Below, piece after piece: positions 42,768 through 52,013 of a stretch of DNA of 64,000 nucleotides. The stretch comes from Pseudomonas alkylphenolica (GTDB lineage Bacteria > Pseudomonadota > Gammaproteobacteria > Pseudomonadales > Pseudomonadaceae), in assembly GCF_000746525.1 (NCBI RefSeq), contig NZ_CP009048.1, positions 4,405,501-4,469,500 on the forward strand. The letters run 5' to 3'. How positions within the stretch are numbered: the stretch's first letter is position 1; each line of letters starts with the position of its first letter. Below the pieces are notes generated by a model, which made no database searches, was not told where the DNA came from, and saw only the letters and a program-made list of their open reading frames with translations. A program made the translations under genes and the position numbers.

Positions 42768-43229
42768 ATGATTCACAACGATGTACTGCGCAGCCTGCGC
42801 TACCTGCTGGACGTCAACGACGCCAAACTGACCGACATCATCAAGCTCAGCGGCTTCGACGTCGCCACCGACGACATCGTCGCCTATCTCAAGAAAGAAG
42901 ACGAAGAAGGCTTCGTGCGCTGCCCTGACGAAGTCATCGCGCACTTTCTCGATGGCCTGGTGATCTTCAAGCGCGGCAAGGACGACAGCCGCCCTGCGCT
43001 GCCGGTCGAACTGCCGGTGACCAACAACATCATCATGAAAAAACTGCGGGTGGCCTTCGAGCTCAAGGAAGACGACCTGCACGCGATCCTCAAGGCGGCT
43101 GACTTCCCGGTGTCCAAGCCAGAACTCAGCGCCCTGTTCCGCAAGGTCGGGCACAACAACTACCGTCCGTGCGGCGACCAACTGCTGCGTAATTTCCTCA
43201 AGGGCCTGACCCTGCGGGTCCGTGGCTGA
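42768..43229 (+). CDS. DUF1456 (YehS) family protein
   Basis: A 153-residue protein made of two similar halves: IHNDVLRSLRYLLDVNDAKL and NIIMKKLRVAFELKEDDLHA are the paired starts, and FLDGLVIFKRG / FLKGLTLRVRG the paired ends of the duplicated YehS domain. The halves are predicted helical; function unknown. It starts 47 bp after the pseudouridine-synthase-like gene and its end overlaps an upstream GTG of trmO, suggesting one operon. Confidence 0.93.
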   Translation: MIHNDVLRSLRYLLDVNDAKLTDIIKLSGFDVATDDIVAYLKKEDEEGFVRCPDEVIAHFLDGLVIFKRGKDDSRPALPVELPVTNNIIMKKLRVAFELKEDDLHAILKAADFPVSKPELSALFRKVGHNNYRPCGDQLLRNFLKGLTLRVRG

Positions 43230-43236
43230 GACGTCG

Positions 43237-43932
43237 ATGAACTACAGCGTCGCACCGATCGGTTTCGTCCGCTCCTGCTTCAAGGAAAAGTTCGCGATCC
43301 CGCGCCAGCCCCAGCTGGCGCCCGCTGCGCGCGGCGTGCTGGAACTGCTGCCGCCCTTCGACAACGGCGACGCGGTGGCCGGGCTCGAACAGGTCAGCCA
43401 TGTCTGGTTATTGTTCCTGTTCCACCAGGCCCTGGAAGACAAGCCACGGCTCAAGGTGCGTCCGCCACGGCTGGGCGGCAACACCTCCATGGGTGTGTTC
43501 GCCACCCGGGCGACGCACCGGCCCAACGGCATCGGCCAATCGGTGGTGCGACTTGAAAAGGTTGAGGCCGGACGTCTGCTGCTGTCGGGCATCGACCTGC
43601 TCGACGGCACCCCGGTGCTCGACATCAAGCCTTACGTGCCTTATGCCGACGCGGTGACGTGTGCGACCAACCAGATGGCCAGCGCGCCGCCAGCGCCGAT
43701 TCCGGTTGCCTGGAGTGACAGCGCCCTGCCCCAGGCCCATGAACACGCCCTGCGACTTGAAGAGCCGCTGGTTGAGCTGATCGAACAGTGTCTGGCCCAG
43801 GATCCGCGTCCGGCTTACCAGATCCCGCCACCGGAGCGTGTGTACGGGGTAAAGTTCTGGGATGTGCAGGTACGCTGGCACTATCCGCAGCCGGATCAGA
43901 TCCGGGTGCTGGAAGTGGTTCTGGATCTCTAA
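43237..43932 (+). CDS. trmO: tRNA (N6-threonylcarbamoyladenosine(37)-N6)-methyltransferase TrmO
   Basis: A 231-residue SAM-dependent methyltransferase of the TsaA/TrmO beta-barrel family. Signatures: PIGFVRSCFKEKFAIPRQPQ, LEQVSHVWLLFLFHQ, and FATRATHRPNGIGQSVVRLE. It methylates t6A37 of tRNA. The ATG at 43237 is seven bp beyond the DUF1456 stop; an alternative GTG at 43222 overlaps that gene. A REPIN and terminator follow. Confidence 0.93.
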   Translation: MNYSVAPIGFVRSCFKEKFAIPRQPQLAPAARGVLELLPPFDNGDAVAGLEQVSHVWLLFLFHQALEDKPRLKVRPPRLGGNTSMGVFATRATHRPNGIGQSVVRLEKVEAGRLLLSGIDLLDGTPVLDIKPYVPYADAVTCATNQMASAPPAPIPVAWSDSALPQAHEHALRLEEPLVELIEQCLAQDPRPAYQIPPPERVYGVKFWDVQVRWHYPQPDQIRVLEVVLDL

Positions 43933-43975
43933 AGTGCAACTGTCTTGACCTAGTGCTTAGATAGCAGACTCTCCG

Positions 43976-44045
43976 GTGGGAGCGGGCTTGCCCCGCGATT
44001 GCGGACTGTCAGTCATAGAGCATCGCGGGGCAAGCCCGCTCCTAC
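43976..44045. repeat. REPIN (paired REP palindrome)
   Basis: GTGGGAGCGGGCTTGCCCCG and its inverse flank a spacer with ACTGTCAGTCATAGAGC between the convergent trmO and fpr genes. One arm ends CTCCTAC instead of CTCCCAC. Confidence 0.92.
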
Positions 44046-44051
44046 AGGCAT

Positions 44052-44080
44052 AAAAAAAGCAGGCCGAGGCCTGCTTTCTT
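44052..44080. terminator. Bidirectional terminator between trmO and fpr
   Basis: AAAAAAAGCAGGCC-GA-GGCCTGCTTTCTT, with A and T runs on both sides, serves the converging genes. Confidence 0.85.
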
Positions 44081-44093
44081 GTTTCAGTGCTGC

Positions 44094-44873
44094 TTACTTC
44101 TCGACGAATGCACGCTCGATCAGGTAGTCACCCGGCTCACGCATACGCGCCGAAATCTTCAGGCCGAAGCTGTCGAGCACTTCGCTGGTTTCGTCCAGCA
44201 TGCTCGGGCTACCGCAGATCATCGCACGGTCGTCCTGCGGATTGATCGGTGGCAGACCGATGTCGCTGAACAGCTTGCCGCTGCGCATCAGGTCGGTCAG
44301 GCGGCCCTGGTTCTCGAACGGCTCGCGGGTCACGGTCGGGTAGTAGATCAGCTTGTCACGCAGCGCCTCGCCGAAGAACTCGTTCTGCGGCAGGTGCTCG
44401 GTGATGAATTCGCGGTAGGCGACTTCGTTGACGTAACGGACGCCGTGCACCAGGATCACTTTTTCAAAGCGCTCGTAGGTTTCCGGGTCCTGGATGACGC
44501 TCATGAACGGCGCCAGGCCAGTACCGGTGCTCAGCAGGTACAGGTGCTTGCCCGGGTTCAGGTCGTCGAGTACCAGCGTACCGGTAGGCTTCTTGCTGAT
44601 GATGATCTCATCGCCTTCCTTCAGGTGCTGCAACTGCGAGGTCAGCGGGCCGTCCGGCACCTTGATGCTGAAGAACTCCAGATGCTCTTCCCAGTTCGGG
44701 CTGGCGATCGAGTAGGCGCGCATGAGCGGGCGGCCGTTGGGCTGTTGCAGGCCGATCATCACGAACTGACCGTTCTCGAAGCGCAGGCCCGGATCGCGGG
44801 TGCACTTGAAGCTGAACAGGGTGTCATTCCAGTGGTGAACACTGAGGACACGTTCGTGGTTCATGTTGCTCAT
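44094..44873 (-). CDS. fpr: Ferredoxin/flavodoxin-NADP+ reductase Fpr
   Basis: A 259-residue FAD enzyme that exchanges electrons between NADPH and ferredoxin or flavodoxin. FAD-binding RPLMRAYSIASPNWEEHL, NADP-binding STGTGLAPFMSVIQDPETYE and C-terminal FVEK with the aromatic Phe near the end typical of subclass I bacterial enzymes. It is divergent from the LysR gene finR, as in P. putida, where FinR activates fpr under oxidative stress. Confidence 0.95.
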   Translation of the reverse strand: MSNMNHERVLSVHHWNDTLFSFKCTRDPGLRFENGQFVMIGLQQPNGRPLMRAYSIASPNWEEHLEFFSIKVPDGPLTSQLQHLKEGDEIIISKKPTGTLVLDDLNPGKHLYLLSTGTGLAPFMSVIQDPETYERFEKVILVHGVRYVNEVAYREFITEHLPQNEFFGEALRDKLIYYPTVTREPFENQGRLTDLMRSGKLFSDIGLPPINPQDDRAMICGSPSMLDETSEVLDSFGLKISARMREPGDYLIERAFVEK

Positions 44874-44992
44874 GTACGGGCTCCTGAAATAAAACGCAGC
44901 GCTAACCTAGAGCGCGATTGCGCGATAGTTTAGTGCGAGCGACAATATCTGTTAAATGAATTATCAAGATATGTCTTATCGGTTATATAGAT
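44874..44992. promoter_or_regulatory. Shared control region of fpr and finR
   Basis: An AT-rich 119-bp gap between divergent genes. ATATCT at 44945-44950 and AGATAT at 44967-44972 form an inverted pair with a 16-bp spacer, and AGATAT recurs at 44989-44994 overlapping the finR start. These are candidate FinR sites of LysR type; no footprint information is available here. Confidence 0.55.
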
Positions 44993-45919
44993 ATGCGATT
45001 TACACTTCGTCAGCTTCAGGTCTTCGTCGCCGTAGCCCAGCATCAAAGCGTCTCGCGAGCCGCGGGAATACTGGCGCTATCGCAGTCGGCCGCCAGTACC
45101 TCGATCACCGAACTTGAACGCCAGTCCAGCTGCCAGCTGTTCGACCGCGCCGGCAAACGCCTGAGCCTCAACGCCCTGGGTCATCAACTGCTGCCACAGG
45201 CAGTGGCGCTGCTCGACCAGGCCAAGGAAATCGAAGACCTGCTCAACGGCAAGTCCGGTTTCGGCTCACTAGCGGTCGGCGCCACCCTGACCATCGGTAA
45301 CTACCTGGCCACACTGCTGATCGGCAGTTTCATGCAGGTCCACCCGGAAAGTCAGGTCAAGCTCCACGTACAAAACACTGCGCATATCGTGCACCAGGTT
45401 GCCCATTATGAAATTGATCTGGGTCTAATCGAAGGCGACTGCAACCATCCTGATCTTGAAGTGCAACCTTGGGTTGAAGACGAACTGGTGGTGTTTTGCG
45501 CGCCACAGCACCCGCTGGCCCAGCGCGGCCAGGCCAGCCTGGAAGAGCTGACCCACGAAGCGTGGATTCTGCGTGAGCAAGGTTCCGGCACCCGCCTGAC
45601 CTTTGACCAGGCGATGCGTCACCACCGCTCCAACCTGAACATCCGCCTGGAGCTTGAGCACACCGAAGCGATCAAACGCGCTGTCGAATCGGGCCTGGGC
45701 ATCGGTTGCATCTCACGCCTGGCGTTGCGCGACGCTTTTCGTCGCGGCAGCCTGGTCGCAGTGGAAACACCGGAGCTGGACCTGGCCCGGCAGTTCTACT
45801 TCATCTGGCACAAGCAGAAGTACCAGACCTCTGCCATGCGCGAGTTTCTCGAGCTGTGCCGTACCTTTACCGCCGGTGTGCAGCGCAGTGACGAAATCGT
45901 CCTGCCCAACATTGCCTAG
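44993..45919 (+). CDS. finR: LysR family regulator FinR
   Basis: A 308-residue LysR protein: N-terminal winged HTH (MRFTLRQLQVFVAVAQHQSV, then SQSAASTSITELERQ) and a substrate-binding effector domain. The sequence and its divergent position beside fpr match FinR, an activator of fpr and sulfur/oxidative stress genes in P. putida. Its stop overlaps the convergent dgkA end by 4 bp. Confidence 0.9.
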   Translation: MRFTLRQLQVFVAVAQHQSVSRAAGILALSQSAASTSITELERQSSCQLFDRAGKRLSLNALGHQLLPQAVALLDQAKEIEDLLNGKSGFGSLAVGATLTIGNYLATLLIGSFMQVHPESQVKLHVQNTAHIVHQVAHYEIDLGLIEGDCNHPDLEVQPWVEDELVVFCAPQHPLAQRGQASLEELTHEAWILREQGSGTRLTFDQAMRHHRSNLNIRLELEHTEAIKRAVESGLGIGCISRLALRDAFRRGSLVAVETPELDLARQFYFIWHKQKYQTSAMREFLELCRTFTAGVQRSDEIVLPNIA

Positions 45920-46281
45920 ATAAGGATCACCGCCCAGACCACCGCCACCATTGTCAGGGCGACGAACTGGGCGGCACTGCCCATATCCTTGGCGTTTTTC
46001 GACAGCGGGTGGCGGTCGAGAGAAATCCGGTCGATCGCTGCCTCAACTGCCGAATTGAGCAATTCAACGATCAGGCCCAACAGGCACACGGCAATCAGAA
46101 TGGCCCGTTCGGCACGGCTGACATCCAGCCAGAACGCCAGCGGCACCAGCAGCACATTGAGCAGCACCAGCTGGCGGAAAGCCGCTTCACCGGTGAAAGC
46201 TGCGCGCAGACCGTCAAACGAATAGCCGGCAGCGTTGAAAATACGTTTGAGGCCGGTCTGGCCCTTGAAAGGCGATGACAT
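45916..46281 (-). CDS. dgkA: Diacylglycerol kinase DgkA
   Basis: A 121-residue integral membrane enzyme with three transmembrane helices. The conserved catalytic segment ELLNSAVEAAIDRIS near residue 70 and the N-terminal GLKRIFNAAGYSFDGLRAAF are diagnostic. It phosphorylates diacylglycerol formed during envelope glycan synthesis. It ends within the last bases of finR on the opposite strand. Confidence 0.95.
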   Translation of the reverse strand: MSSPFKGQTGLKRIFNAAGYSFDGLRAAFTGEAAFRQLVLLNVLLVPLAFWLDVSRAERAILIAVCLLGLIVELLNSAVEAAIDRISLDRHPLSKNAKDMGSAAQFVALTMVAVVWAVILI

Positions 46282-46359
46282 AGAAGGTCACTTCATCCAC
46301 TGAAAAAATGCGCTGCAGCCTAGTGCAGATCGGGTCAAAAAAGCGTGAAGGCCACGGCC

Positions 46360-47010
46360 TCAGCTCGCCGAAACCGATTCCAGTTGTTGCAGGAGCAGTG
46401 CCGCCTGAGTGCGGGTACGCACGCCGAGCTTTCGGAAAATCGCCGTGACGTGGGCCTTGATGGTCGCTTCCGAAACGTTCAGCTCGTAGGCGATCTGCTT
46501 GTTCAACAAGCCTTCGCAGACCATGGTCAACACCCGGAACTGCTGGGGGGTGAGACTGGCCAGGCCTTCACTGGCAGCCTTGGCTTCAGCCGATACGTCG
46601 ACTTTTTCAAAGGCTTGTGGCGGCCACCAGATGTCACCATCAAGGACCTTTTTCACCGCTTCCTGAATCACTTCCAGGGAGCTGGACTTGGGAATAAAGC
46701 CACTGGCGCCGAATTCGCGCGACTTCACCACCACCGCGGCTTCTTCCTGAGCCGAGACCATCACCACCGGAATCTGCGGGTACTGACCGCGCAACAGGAC
46801 CAGCCCGGAAAAACCGTAGGCACCTGGCATGTTGAGGTCCAGCAGCACCAGATCCCAATCGGACTTCTCGGCGAGGCGGGTTTCCAGTTCGGCAATGCTC
46901 GCCACTTCTACCAGGCGGACATCGGGCCCCAGGCCCAGGGTTACAGCCTGACGCAGGGCACTGCGAAACAGCGGGTGGTCATCGGCAATCAGGATTTCGT
47001 ACGTGGCCAT
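46360..47010 (-). CDS. Response regulator, NarL/LuxR family (ErdR-like)
   Basis: A 216-residue two-component response regulator: receiver domain with phospho-acceptor Asp in DLVLLDLNMPGAYGFSG (about residue 55) and Lys in GFIPKSSSL, and a C-terminal LuxR HTH (LTPQQFRVLTMVCEGLLNKQ, VSEATIKAHVTAIFRKLGV). It matches ErdR of pseudomonads, which controls acetate/ethanol oxidation genes. No sensor kinase is adjacent, in keeping with ErdR. The frame is open 52 codons upstream but only the MATYEILIADDHPLF start fits. Confidence 0.88.
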   Translation of the reverse strand: MATYEILIADDHPLFRSALRQAVTLGLGPDVRLVEVASIAELETRLAEKSDWDLVLLDLNMPGAYGFSGLVLLRGQYPQIPVVMVSAQEEAAVVVKSREFGASGFIPKSSSLEVIQEAVKKVLDGDIWWPPQAFEKVDVSAEAKAASEGLASLTPQQFRVLTMVCEGLLNKQIAYELNVSEATIKAHVTAIFRKLGVRTRTQAALLLQQLESVSAS

Positions 47011-47275
47011 CGATCTAATGATCCTGTTCTGTGCAGGCGCAGGGAGGAAGAATAGGCGCCTGGCGGGCAACTCAAGGTGCTGACGGCGGTGCCGCACACC
47101 CAAAAGGCACTTCAAGGCCAGGAAAAACTGTGTTTCAAGCCTTGTATATGCCCGAATCGGCGCCAAGGATGCCGAGCCAGAACCGGGTGGTCAAGTTGAT
47201 TGCCCGGTCCGGACAGGCACGCAATGGTCGCCAGCCTGCCCATTATGACCCAATGTGCGATATCTGCCCCTTGTA

Positions 47276-47986
47276 CTATAGGAAGGTATGCAAACGCTGG
47301 TGGACGGCATCCTGCTCATCAATTGACCACTGGTGCTTGGCACTCAGGTAGTGGGTACTGAACACATCCAGGTAAGCATCCAGGGCTTCGGCAGCACGCT
47401 GGTCCCCCGCCAGCTCCAGGCACATGGCCGCCACTTCGGCAGTGCAGAAATGATCGTCGCGCTTGGAGCGGCGCAAGCGGTAACGCGACAGCTGCTCCGG
47501 TTGCAGGCTGAGCACCGGGAAGCGATCGAGATAGGGGCTTTTGCGAAACATCTTGCGCGCCTCGGTCCAGGTCGCATCGAGGAGGATGAACAACGGCCGT
47601 TTGCCGGGCTCACGCACTACCTCGCTGACCACCCTTTGCGGCGCCACGAACTCACCGGGAAAGACGATGTAAGGCTGCCAGTGCGGCTGATCGAGCAAGG
47701 CCAGCAAAGCCTCATCGACCGAAGTACGCTGCCAGCCGAACGCCGAGGTGTCGGCGATCAGGTCGGCAATCAGCCAGCCGGTGTTACTCGGTTTCAATGG
47801 CTCGGTGTCGTGCATCAGCAGGCACATTGCCGAATCGGACGGCACCCGTGGACGCCAGGCACACAGGCAATGGCTGAAAATCACCCGGCACTGCGGGCAG
47901 CGTGGCGCCCGTGATCCGCGCGCAACGAAAGGTTTGACACTGCGCGCCAGGCGCTCGGCGCGCAGGCGCGATACGGCATGGCTCAT
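47276..47986 (-). CDS. DTW domain tRNA-uridine aminocarboxypropyltransferase (TapT-like)
   Basis: A 236-residue DTW-domain protein. Zn-binding Cys residues CPQCRVIFSHCLC lie at about 31-43 and the family core is LLDATWTEARKMFRKSPYLD with Asp-Ala-Thr-Trp. Homologues (TapT/YfiP) add the acp3 group to U47 of tRNA using SAM. The assignment to a particular subfamily is inferred. Confidence 0.85.
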   Translation of the reverse strand: MSHAVSRLRAERLARSVKPFVARGSRAPRCPQCRVIFSHCLCAWRPRVPSDSAMCLLMHDTEPLKPSNTGWLIADLIADTSAFGWQRTSVDEALLALLDQPHWQPYIVFPGEFVAPQRVVSEVVREPGKRPLFILLDATWTEARKMFRKSPYLDRFPVLSLQPEQLSRYRLRRSKRDDHFCTAEVAAMCLELAGDQRAAEALDAYLDVFSTHYLSAKHQWSIDEQDAVHQRLHTFL

Positions 47987-48224
47987 GGCAGCAGACTATA
48001 TAGGCAAGGAAAGGACGGCACTGCGCGGACTCGGCAAGACAGGAAAACCGCTGCAGTTTACCAGACCCGGTCTACCGGCAGACGGTATTTGCCGTGCAGC
48101 CATAGCGCCGACTCCCCTATAATCTGCAGCCTGACGCTACCCGCTGGCGCCACGACTTCGCGCGTGACGGAACACCGTGCGCAGTTGCCGGTCCAATTGC
48201 CAGTTACCGAACCAGGAGAAACCC

Positions 48225-48641
48225 ATGTTGCGCTTCATCGCCCCGTCCCTGAGCCTGCTGCTCGCCCTGCCCCTGGCTGCCAATGCGGCCTCCAAGCAGG
48301 AGTACGAGCTGAGCAAGATGCTGCAAAAAGTTGCCACTGAAAGCAGCGTGGGCACGCCGCGGGCGATCAACGAAGACATCCTCGACCAGGGTTACACCGT
48401 CGAAGGCAAGCAACTGATCAACCACCTCAGCGTACTTCCCAGCCACGCTGAAAAAATGAAGGCCGACCCAAACCGGGTGCGCAGCCAATTGGGTGACAGC
48501 GTCTGCAAGAACACCGGCTACCGTCAGTTGCTGGCCAAAGGTGCGGTGCTGACCTACCGCTTCACCGAGTACAAGACCAACCGCCCGGTCAGTGAACAGG
48601 CGTTCGATGCCAAGAGTTGTGGTGTGAAGCCAAGCAAGTAA
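48225..48641 (+). CDS. PA3611-like small secreted protein
   Basis: A 138-residue protein with signal peptide MLRFIAPSLSLLLALPLAAN (cleavage likely after NAA). The mature sequence (KQEYELSKMLQKVATESSVG, two Cys residues likely disulphide bonded) resembles P. aeruginosa PA3611, a structurally studied protein called quorum-sensing-regulated. Function unresolved. AGGAGAAACCC precedes the ATG. It converges with a small RHH gene two bp away. Confidence 0.85.
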   Translation: MLRFIAPSLSLLLALPLAANAASKQEYELSKMLQKVATESSVGTPRAINEDILDQGYTVEGKQLINHLSVLPSHAEKMKADPNRVRSQLGDSVCKNTGYRQLLAKGAVLTYRFTEYKTNRPVSEQAFDAKSCGVKPSK

Positions 48642-48643
48642 GC

Positions 48644-48844
48644 CTAAGCCACCTGCTCGCTGTCGCGCCGTTGCTTTTCATCGGCGCGCAGTTCGGCCAC
48701 CAGGGCCTGGACGTAACGTGAGTGCCGTACCCCACCCCCCAGGCGACGCAGGCACTCTTCTTCAAGGCTCAGGTTGTTGGCCTGGGCCGAGCGCTCGAGC
48801 AGCTCGAACAGCTGCGCATCGAGCTCCAGATTAAGCCGTTGCAT
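48644..48844 (-). CDS. Small Arc-type ribbon-helix-helix protein
   Basis: A 66-residue protein: the opening QRLNLELDAQLFELLERSAQ has the alternating strand and first helix, and ANNLSLEEECLRRL the turn and second helix of MetJ/Arc/FitA-type DNA-binding proteins. Start is the second in-frame ATG; the first adds six residues. No toxin gene is adjacent, so an antitoxin role is not supported. Confidence 0.75.
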   Translation of the reverse strand: MQRLNLELDAQLFELLERSAQANNLSLEEECLRRLGGGVRHSRYVQALVAELRADEKQRRDSEQVA

Positions 48845-49240
48845 GTGACAGCCTCCCTGCACCGCGACAGTCGCTCAGGCTTCCAGTTAACCAGACCCAT
48901 GCCAGGATCGGCTCCCGACTGACGAGCGGTCTGTTTCCAACCTGCCCCATCACGCTGCCCCAGCGAAGATCCTTTCGGCACAAATACCTGCCAGGGTCTA
49001 GATTGATAGCAAGCGCCCGCCCGTTTCAGGGCTCGCACCGGGGGATGCCTGCCGACGCCGTGCATTAGCATTGCTGAGCGACAACAACAAAGAGCCCATC
49101 ATCACTGCACTAAGACCTTGCAGGTCTACTGCAATGCTCGAGGCGCACACTCGAGCCACGGCAGCCAGCGACACACGTAGTGTCGCGGCCGGAAACCAAA
49201 CAGGTCCGGTCAGAGGTTTTGCTGCAGAAGGAGACGTTGA
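48845..49240. other. Gene-free gap upstream of the LOG-family gene
   Basis: Nearly 400 bp without a supported gene; open frames are short and unlike any family. GAAGGAGACGTTGA directly before 49241 is the ribosome-binding site of the next gene. No REPIN, terminator or tRNA was seen. Confidence 0.6.
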
Positions 49241-50359
49241 ATGCCTTACCAACCGAATGAACTGCTGTCGAGTCACTTCAAGAACCAGGGAATCGATCTG
49301 AGCAAGCTGGATGAACAACTGAAACTGGTTGCCCCCGACAGCCCCAACCTGTCGCTGTACCGTGACATGATGCTGACCGTCCTGCGCATGGCCCATGACG
49401 ACAGCAACCGCTGGAACGCCAAGATTACCCTGCAAGCCTTGCGCGAGCTGGACCATGCCTTCCGCACCCTTGAGCAGTACAAGGGCCGGCGCAAGGTCAC
49501 CGTGTTCGGTTCAGCCCGTACCCCGGTCGAACACCCGATGTATGCACTGGCCAGGGAACTGGGCGCGACCCTGGCCCGTTCCAACCTGATGGTCATCACC
49601 GGCGCTGGCGGTGGCATCATGGCCGCCGCACACGAAGGCGCAGGTGTCGATCACAGCCTGGGGTTCAACATCACCCTGCCGTTCGAGCAGCATGCCAACC
49701 CCACTGTAGACGGCACCGACAAGCTGCTGCCGTTTCACTTCTTCTTCATTCGCAAGCTGTTCTTCGTCAAGGAAGCGGATGCGCTGGTGCTGTGCCCAGG
49801 TGGCTTCGGCACACTGGATGAAGCGCTGGAAGTGCTCACCCTGATCCAGACCGGCAAGAGCCCGCTGGTGCCGGTGGTGCTCCTGGATTCTCCGGGCGGC
49901 ACCTTCTGGCAGGACGCACTGAATTTCATTACCCGGCAGTTGGAAGAAAACCGCTACATCCTGCCCAGCGACCTGAAGCTGCTGCGTCTGGTGCAGAGTG
50001 CCGAAGAAGCCGTGGAGGAGATCAACCAGTTCTACAGCAACTACCACTCCAGCCGCTGGCTGAAAAACCAGTTCGTGATTCGCATGCACCACCCGCTCAG
50101 CGAAGGCGCGTTGCTTGATCTACAGGAGGGGTTTGCCGATTTGCGCCTGAGTGGTCAGTACCACCAGCACGCGTATGCCGGCGAGCACCACGATGAGCCC
50201 CGCTTCAGTCACCTGACACGGCTAACCTTCGCCTTCAACGGCCGCGACCAGGGGCGCCTGCGCGAATTGGTGGACTTCATCAACCTGTCGGAAAACTGGG
50301 CCAAGCCCGAGCCGATGCACACCACGCAACGGGCCCGCGAAGCACTGAAAGTCACTTGA
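49241..50359 (+). CDS. LOG family (lysine-decarboxylase-like) Rossmann protein
   Basis: A 372-residue protein with the LOG/PpnN core: VTVFGSARTP (nucleotide fold start), GAGGGIMAAAHEGA, and CPGGFGTLDEALEVLT (PGGxGTxxE catalytic motif). LOG proteins release bases from nucleoside monophosphates; some make cytokinins. It is longer than plant-type LOGs, with an N-terminal extension of about 85 residues and a C-terminal region ending in a helical tail, resembling bacterial nucleotide-nucleosidase subgroups. Substrate unknown. It converges with recX. Confidence 0.85.
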   Translation: MPYQPNELLSSHFKNQGIDLSKLDEQLKLVAPDSPNLSLYRDMMLTVLRMAHDDSNRWNAKITLQALRELDHAFRTLEQYKGRRKVTVFGSARTPVEHPMYALARELGATLARSNLMVITGAGGGIMAAAHEGAGVDHSLGFNITLPFEQHANPTVDGTDKLLPFHFFFIRKLFFVKEADALVLCPGGFGTLDEALEVLTLIQTGKSPLVPVVLLDSPGGTFWQDALNFITRQLEENRYILPSDLKLLRLVQSAEEAVEEINQFYSNYHSSRWLKNQFVIRMHHPLSEGALLDLQEGFADLRLSGQYHQHAYAGEHHDEPRFSHLTRLTFAFNGRDQGRLRELVDFINLSENWAKPEPMHTTQRAREALKVT

Positions 50360-50366
50360 CCCTCAG

Positions 50367-50834
50367 TTAGTCGTCCAGCCCTCGGCCGCTCAACAGGCGG
50401 CCGACCATTTCCATGGAAAAACCACGGTAGACCAGAAAACGGGTTTGCTGTGCGCGGCTGCGCGGATCGATGGGTAACTGCCCGGAGAATTTGCGCTGCC
50501 AGACATCCTGCAACTGCCCCGCCCAATCCACACCGCTCTCGCGCAGGGCCTGGTCGATATCGCCGCGTTGCAGGCCGCGCTGGCTCAGCTCTTCGCGAAT
50601 GCGTGCCGGGCCGTAGCCGGAACGCGAGCGGTAGCTGATAAAGCTTTCCAGGTAACGGGCTTCACTGAGCAGGCCCTCTTCCGTCAAGCGGTCGAGCTCC
50701 TGGTCAATCAATTCGGGGGGAGCGCCGCGCTGACGCAACTTGCGCGTCAGCTCGACTCGACCGTGCTCGCGGCGTGCGAGCAGGTCCATGGCTGTCCGCC
50801 TTACGGCGACGGGAGTGTCGAGTACGACGGACAT
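50367..50834 (-). CDS. recX: RecA regulatory protein RecX
   Basis: A 155-residue helical protein of three tandem three-helix repeats: [40 protein letters not shown] and [14 protein letters not shown]. RecX caps and shortens RecA filaments. It lies 8 bp after recA on the same strand, the classic arrangement. Confidence 0.95.
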   Translation of the reverse strand: MSVVLDTPVAVRRTAMDLLARREHGRVELTRKLRQRGAPPELIDQELDRLTEEGLLSEARYLESFISYRSRSGYGPARIREELSQRGLQRGDIDQALRESGVDWAGQLQDVWQRKFSGQLPIDPRSRAQQTRFLVYRGFSMEMVGRLLSGRGLDD

Positions 50835-50842
50835 GGGGACGA

Positions 50843-51910
50843 TCAGTAGCCGGCTTCAGTTTCGGTTTCGTCTTCAGGCTCGGCGTTGACCGCTGCAGCC
50901 TTGCCAGCAGCCTCAACAGCACCGGCATTGAGCAGTTTGTCGCGGATCTGCTTCTCGAGAGTAGCGGCGATTTCCGGGTTGTCCTGAAGGAACTTGGCCG
51001 AGTTGGCCTTGCCCTGACCGATCTTGCTACCCTGGTAGCTGTACCAGGCACCGGATTTTTCCAGGAAGCCGTGCAGCACGCCGAGGTCAATGATCTCGCC
51101 GTTGCGGTAGATGCCCTTGCCGTAGAGGATCTGGAATTCAGCCTGACGGAACGGCGGTGCCACCTTGTTCTTGACGATCTTGACGCGGGTTTCGCTACCG
51201 ACCACTTCGTCGCCTTCCTTCACCGCGCCGGTACGGCGGATGTCGAGACGGACCGAAGCGTAGAACTTCAGCGCGTTACCACCGGTGGTGGTTTCCGGGC
51301 TGCCGAACATCACGCCGATCTTCATGCGGATCTGGTTGATGAAGATCACCAGGCAGTTGGCGTTCTTGATGTTACCGGTGATTTTACGCAGCGCCTGGGA
51401 CATCAGGCGGGCTTGCAGGCCGACGTGCATGTCGCCCATCTCGCCTTCGATCTCGGCCTTGGGTACCAGGGCGGCCACGGAGTCGACGATGATCACGTCA
51501 ACGGCGTTGGAGCGCACCAGCATGTCGGTGATTTCCAGGGCCTGTTCGCCAGTGTCAGGCTGCGAGACCAGCAGGTCGTCGACATTGACGCCGAGCTTGC
51601 CGGCGTACTCGGGATCGAGGGCGTGCTCGGCGTCGACGAATGCGCAGGTAGCGCCCATTTTCTGGGCCTGGGCGATGACCGACAGAGTCAGTGTGGTTTT
51701 ACCGGACGACTCAGGACCGTAGATCTCGACGATACGGCCTTTTGGCAGGCCGCCAATGCCCAAGGCAATGTCCAGGCCCAGGGAACCGGTGGAAATGGCC
51801 GGAATCGCCTGACGCTCGTGGTCGCCCATGCGCATGACCGCGCCTTTACCGAATTGACGCTCGATTTGCCCCAGGGCCGCAGCCAAGGCGCGCTTCTTGT
51901 TGTCGTCCAT
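50843..51910 (-). CDS. recA: Recombinase RecA
   Basis: A 355-residue recombinase: Walker [10 protein letters not shown], Walker [14 protein letters not shown]2 region [20 protein letters not shown] and an acidic C-terminal tail ([10 protein letters not shown]). RecA catalyses homologous pairing and LexA cleavage. Start at [13 protein letters not shown]; the in-frame extension of 14 codons is unsupported. A LexA-box-like sequence lies 43-58 bp upstream. Confidence 0.99.
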   Translation of the reverse strand: MDDNKKRALAAALGQIERQFGKGAVMRMGDHERQAIPAISTGSLGLDIALGIGGLPKGRIVEIYGPESSGKTTLTLSVIAQAQKMGATCAFVDAEHALDPEYAGKLGVNVDDLLVSQPDTGEQALEITDMLVRSNAVDVIIVDSVAALVPKAEIEGEMGDMHVGLQARLMSQALRKITGNIKNANCLVIFINQIRMKIGVMFGSPETTTGGNALKFYASVRLDIRRTGAVKEGDEVVGSETRVKIVKNKVAPPFRQAEFQILYGKGIYRNGEIIDLGVLHGFLEKSGAWYSYQGSKIGQGKANSAKFLQDNPEIAATLEKQIRDKLLNAGAVEAAGKAAAVNAEPEDETETEAGY

Positions 51911-51952
51911 TGAAGTCCTCACGTAATCGATAGGGCCTGACGGCCAGAACAC

Positions 51953-51968
51953 CTGTATAAGTAGCCAG
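51953..51968 (-). promoter_or_regulatory. LexA-box-like operator of recA
   Basis: CTGGCTACTTATACAG on the minus strand, against the gamma-proteobacterial consensus CTGTATATATATACAG: both CTG and CAG halves are present, with a mismatch in the first half. Its place just upstream of recA fits SOS control. Confidence 0.65.
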
Positions 51969-52013
51969 TATTATTCCACAGGGTTTTGTTCCCGCCTACC
52001 CCCGAATTGCGAT

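Noticed and set aside
48644..48844. Toxin-antitoxin module
   Set aside because: The RHH protein resembles an antitoxin but no toxin-like gene lies next to it on the same strand.
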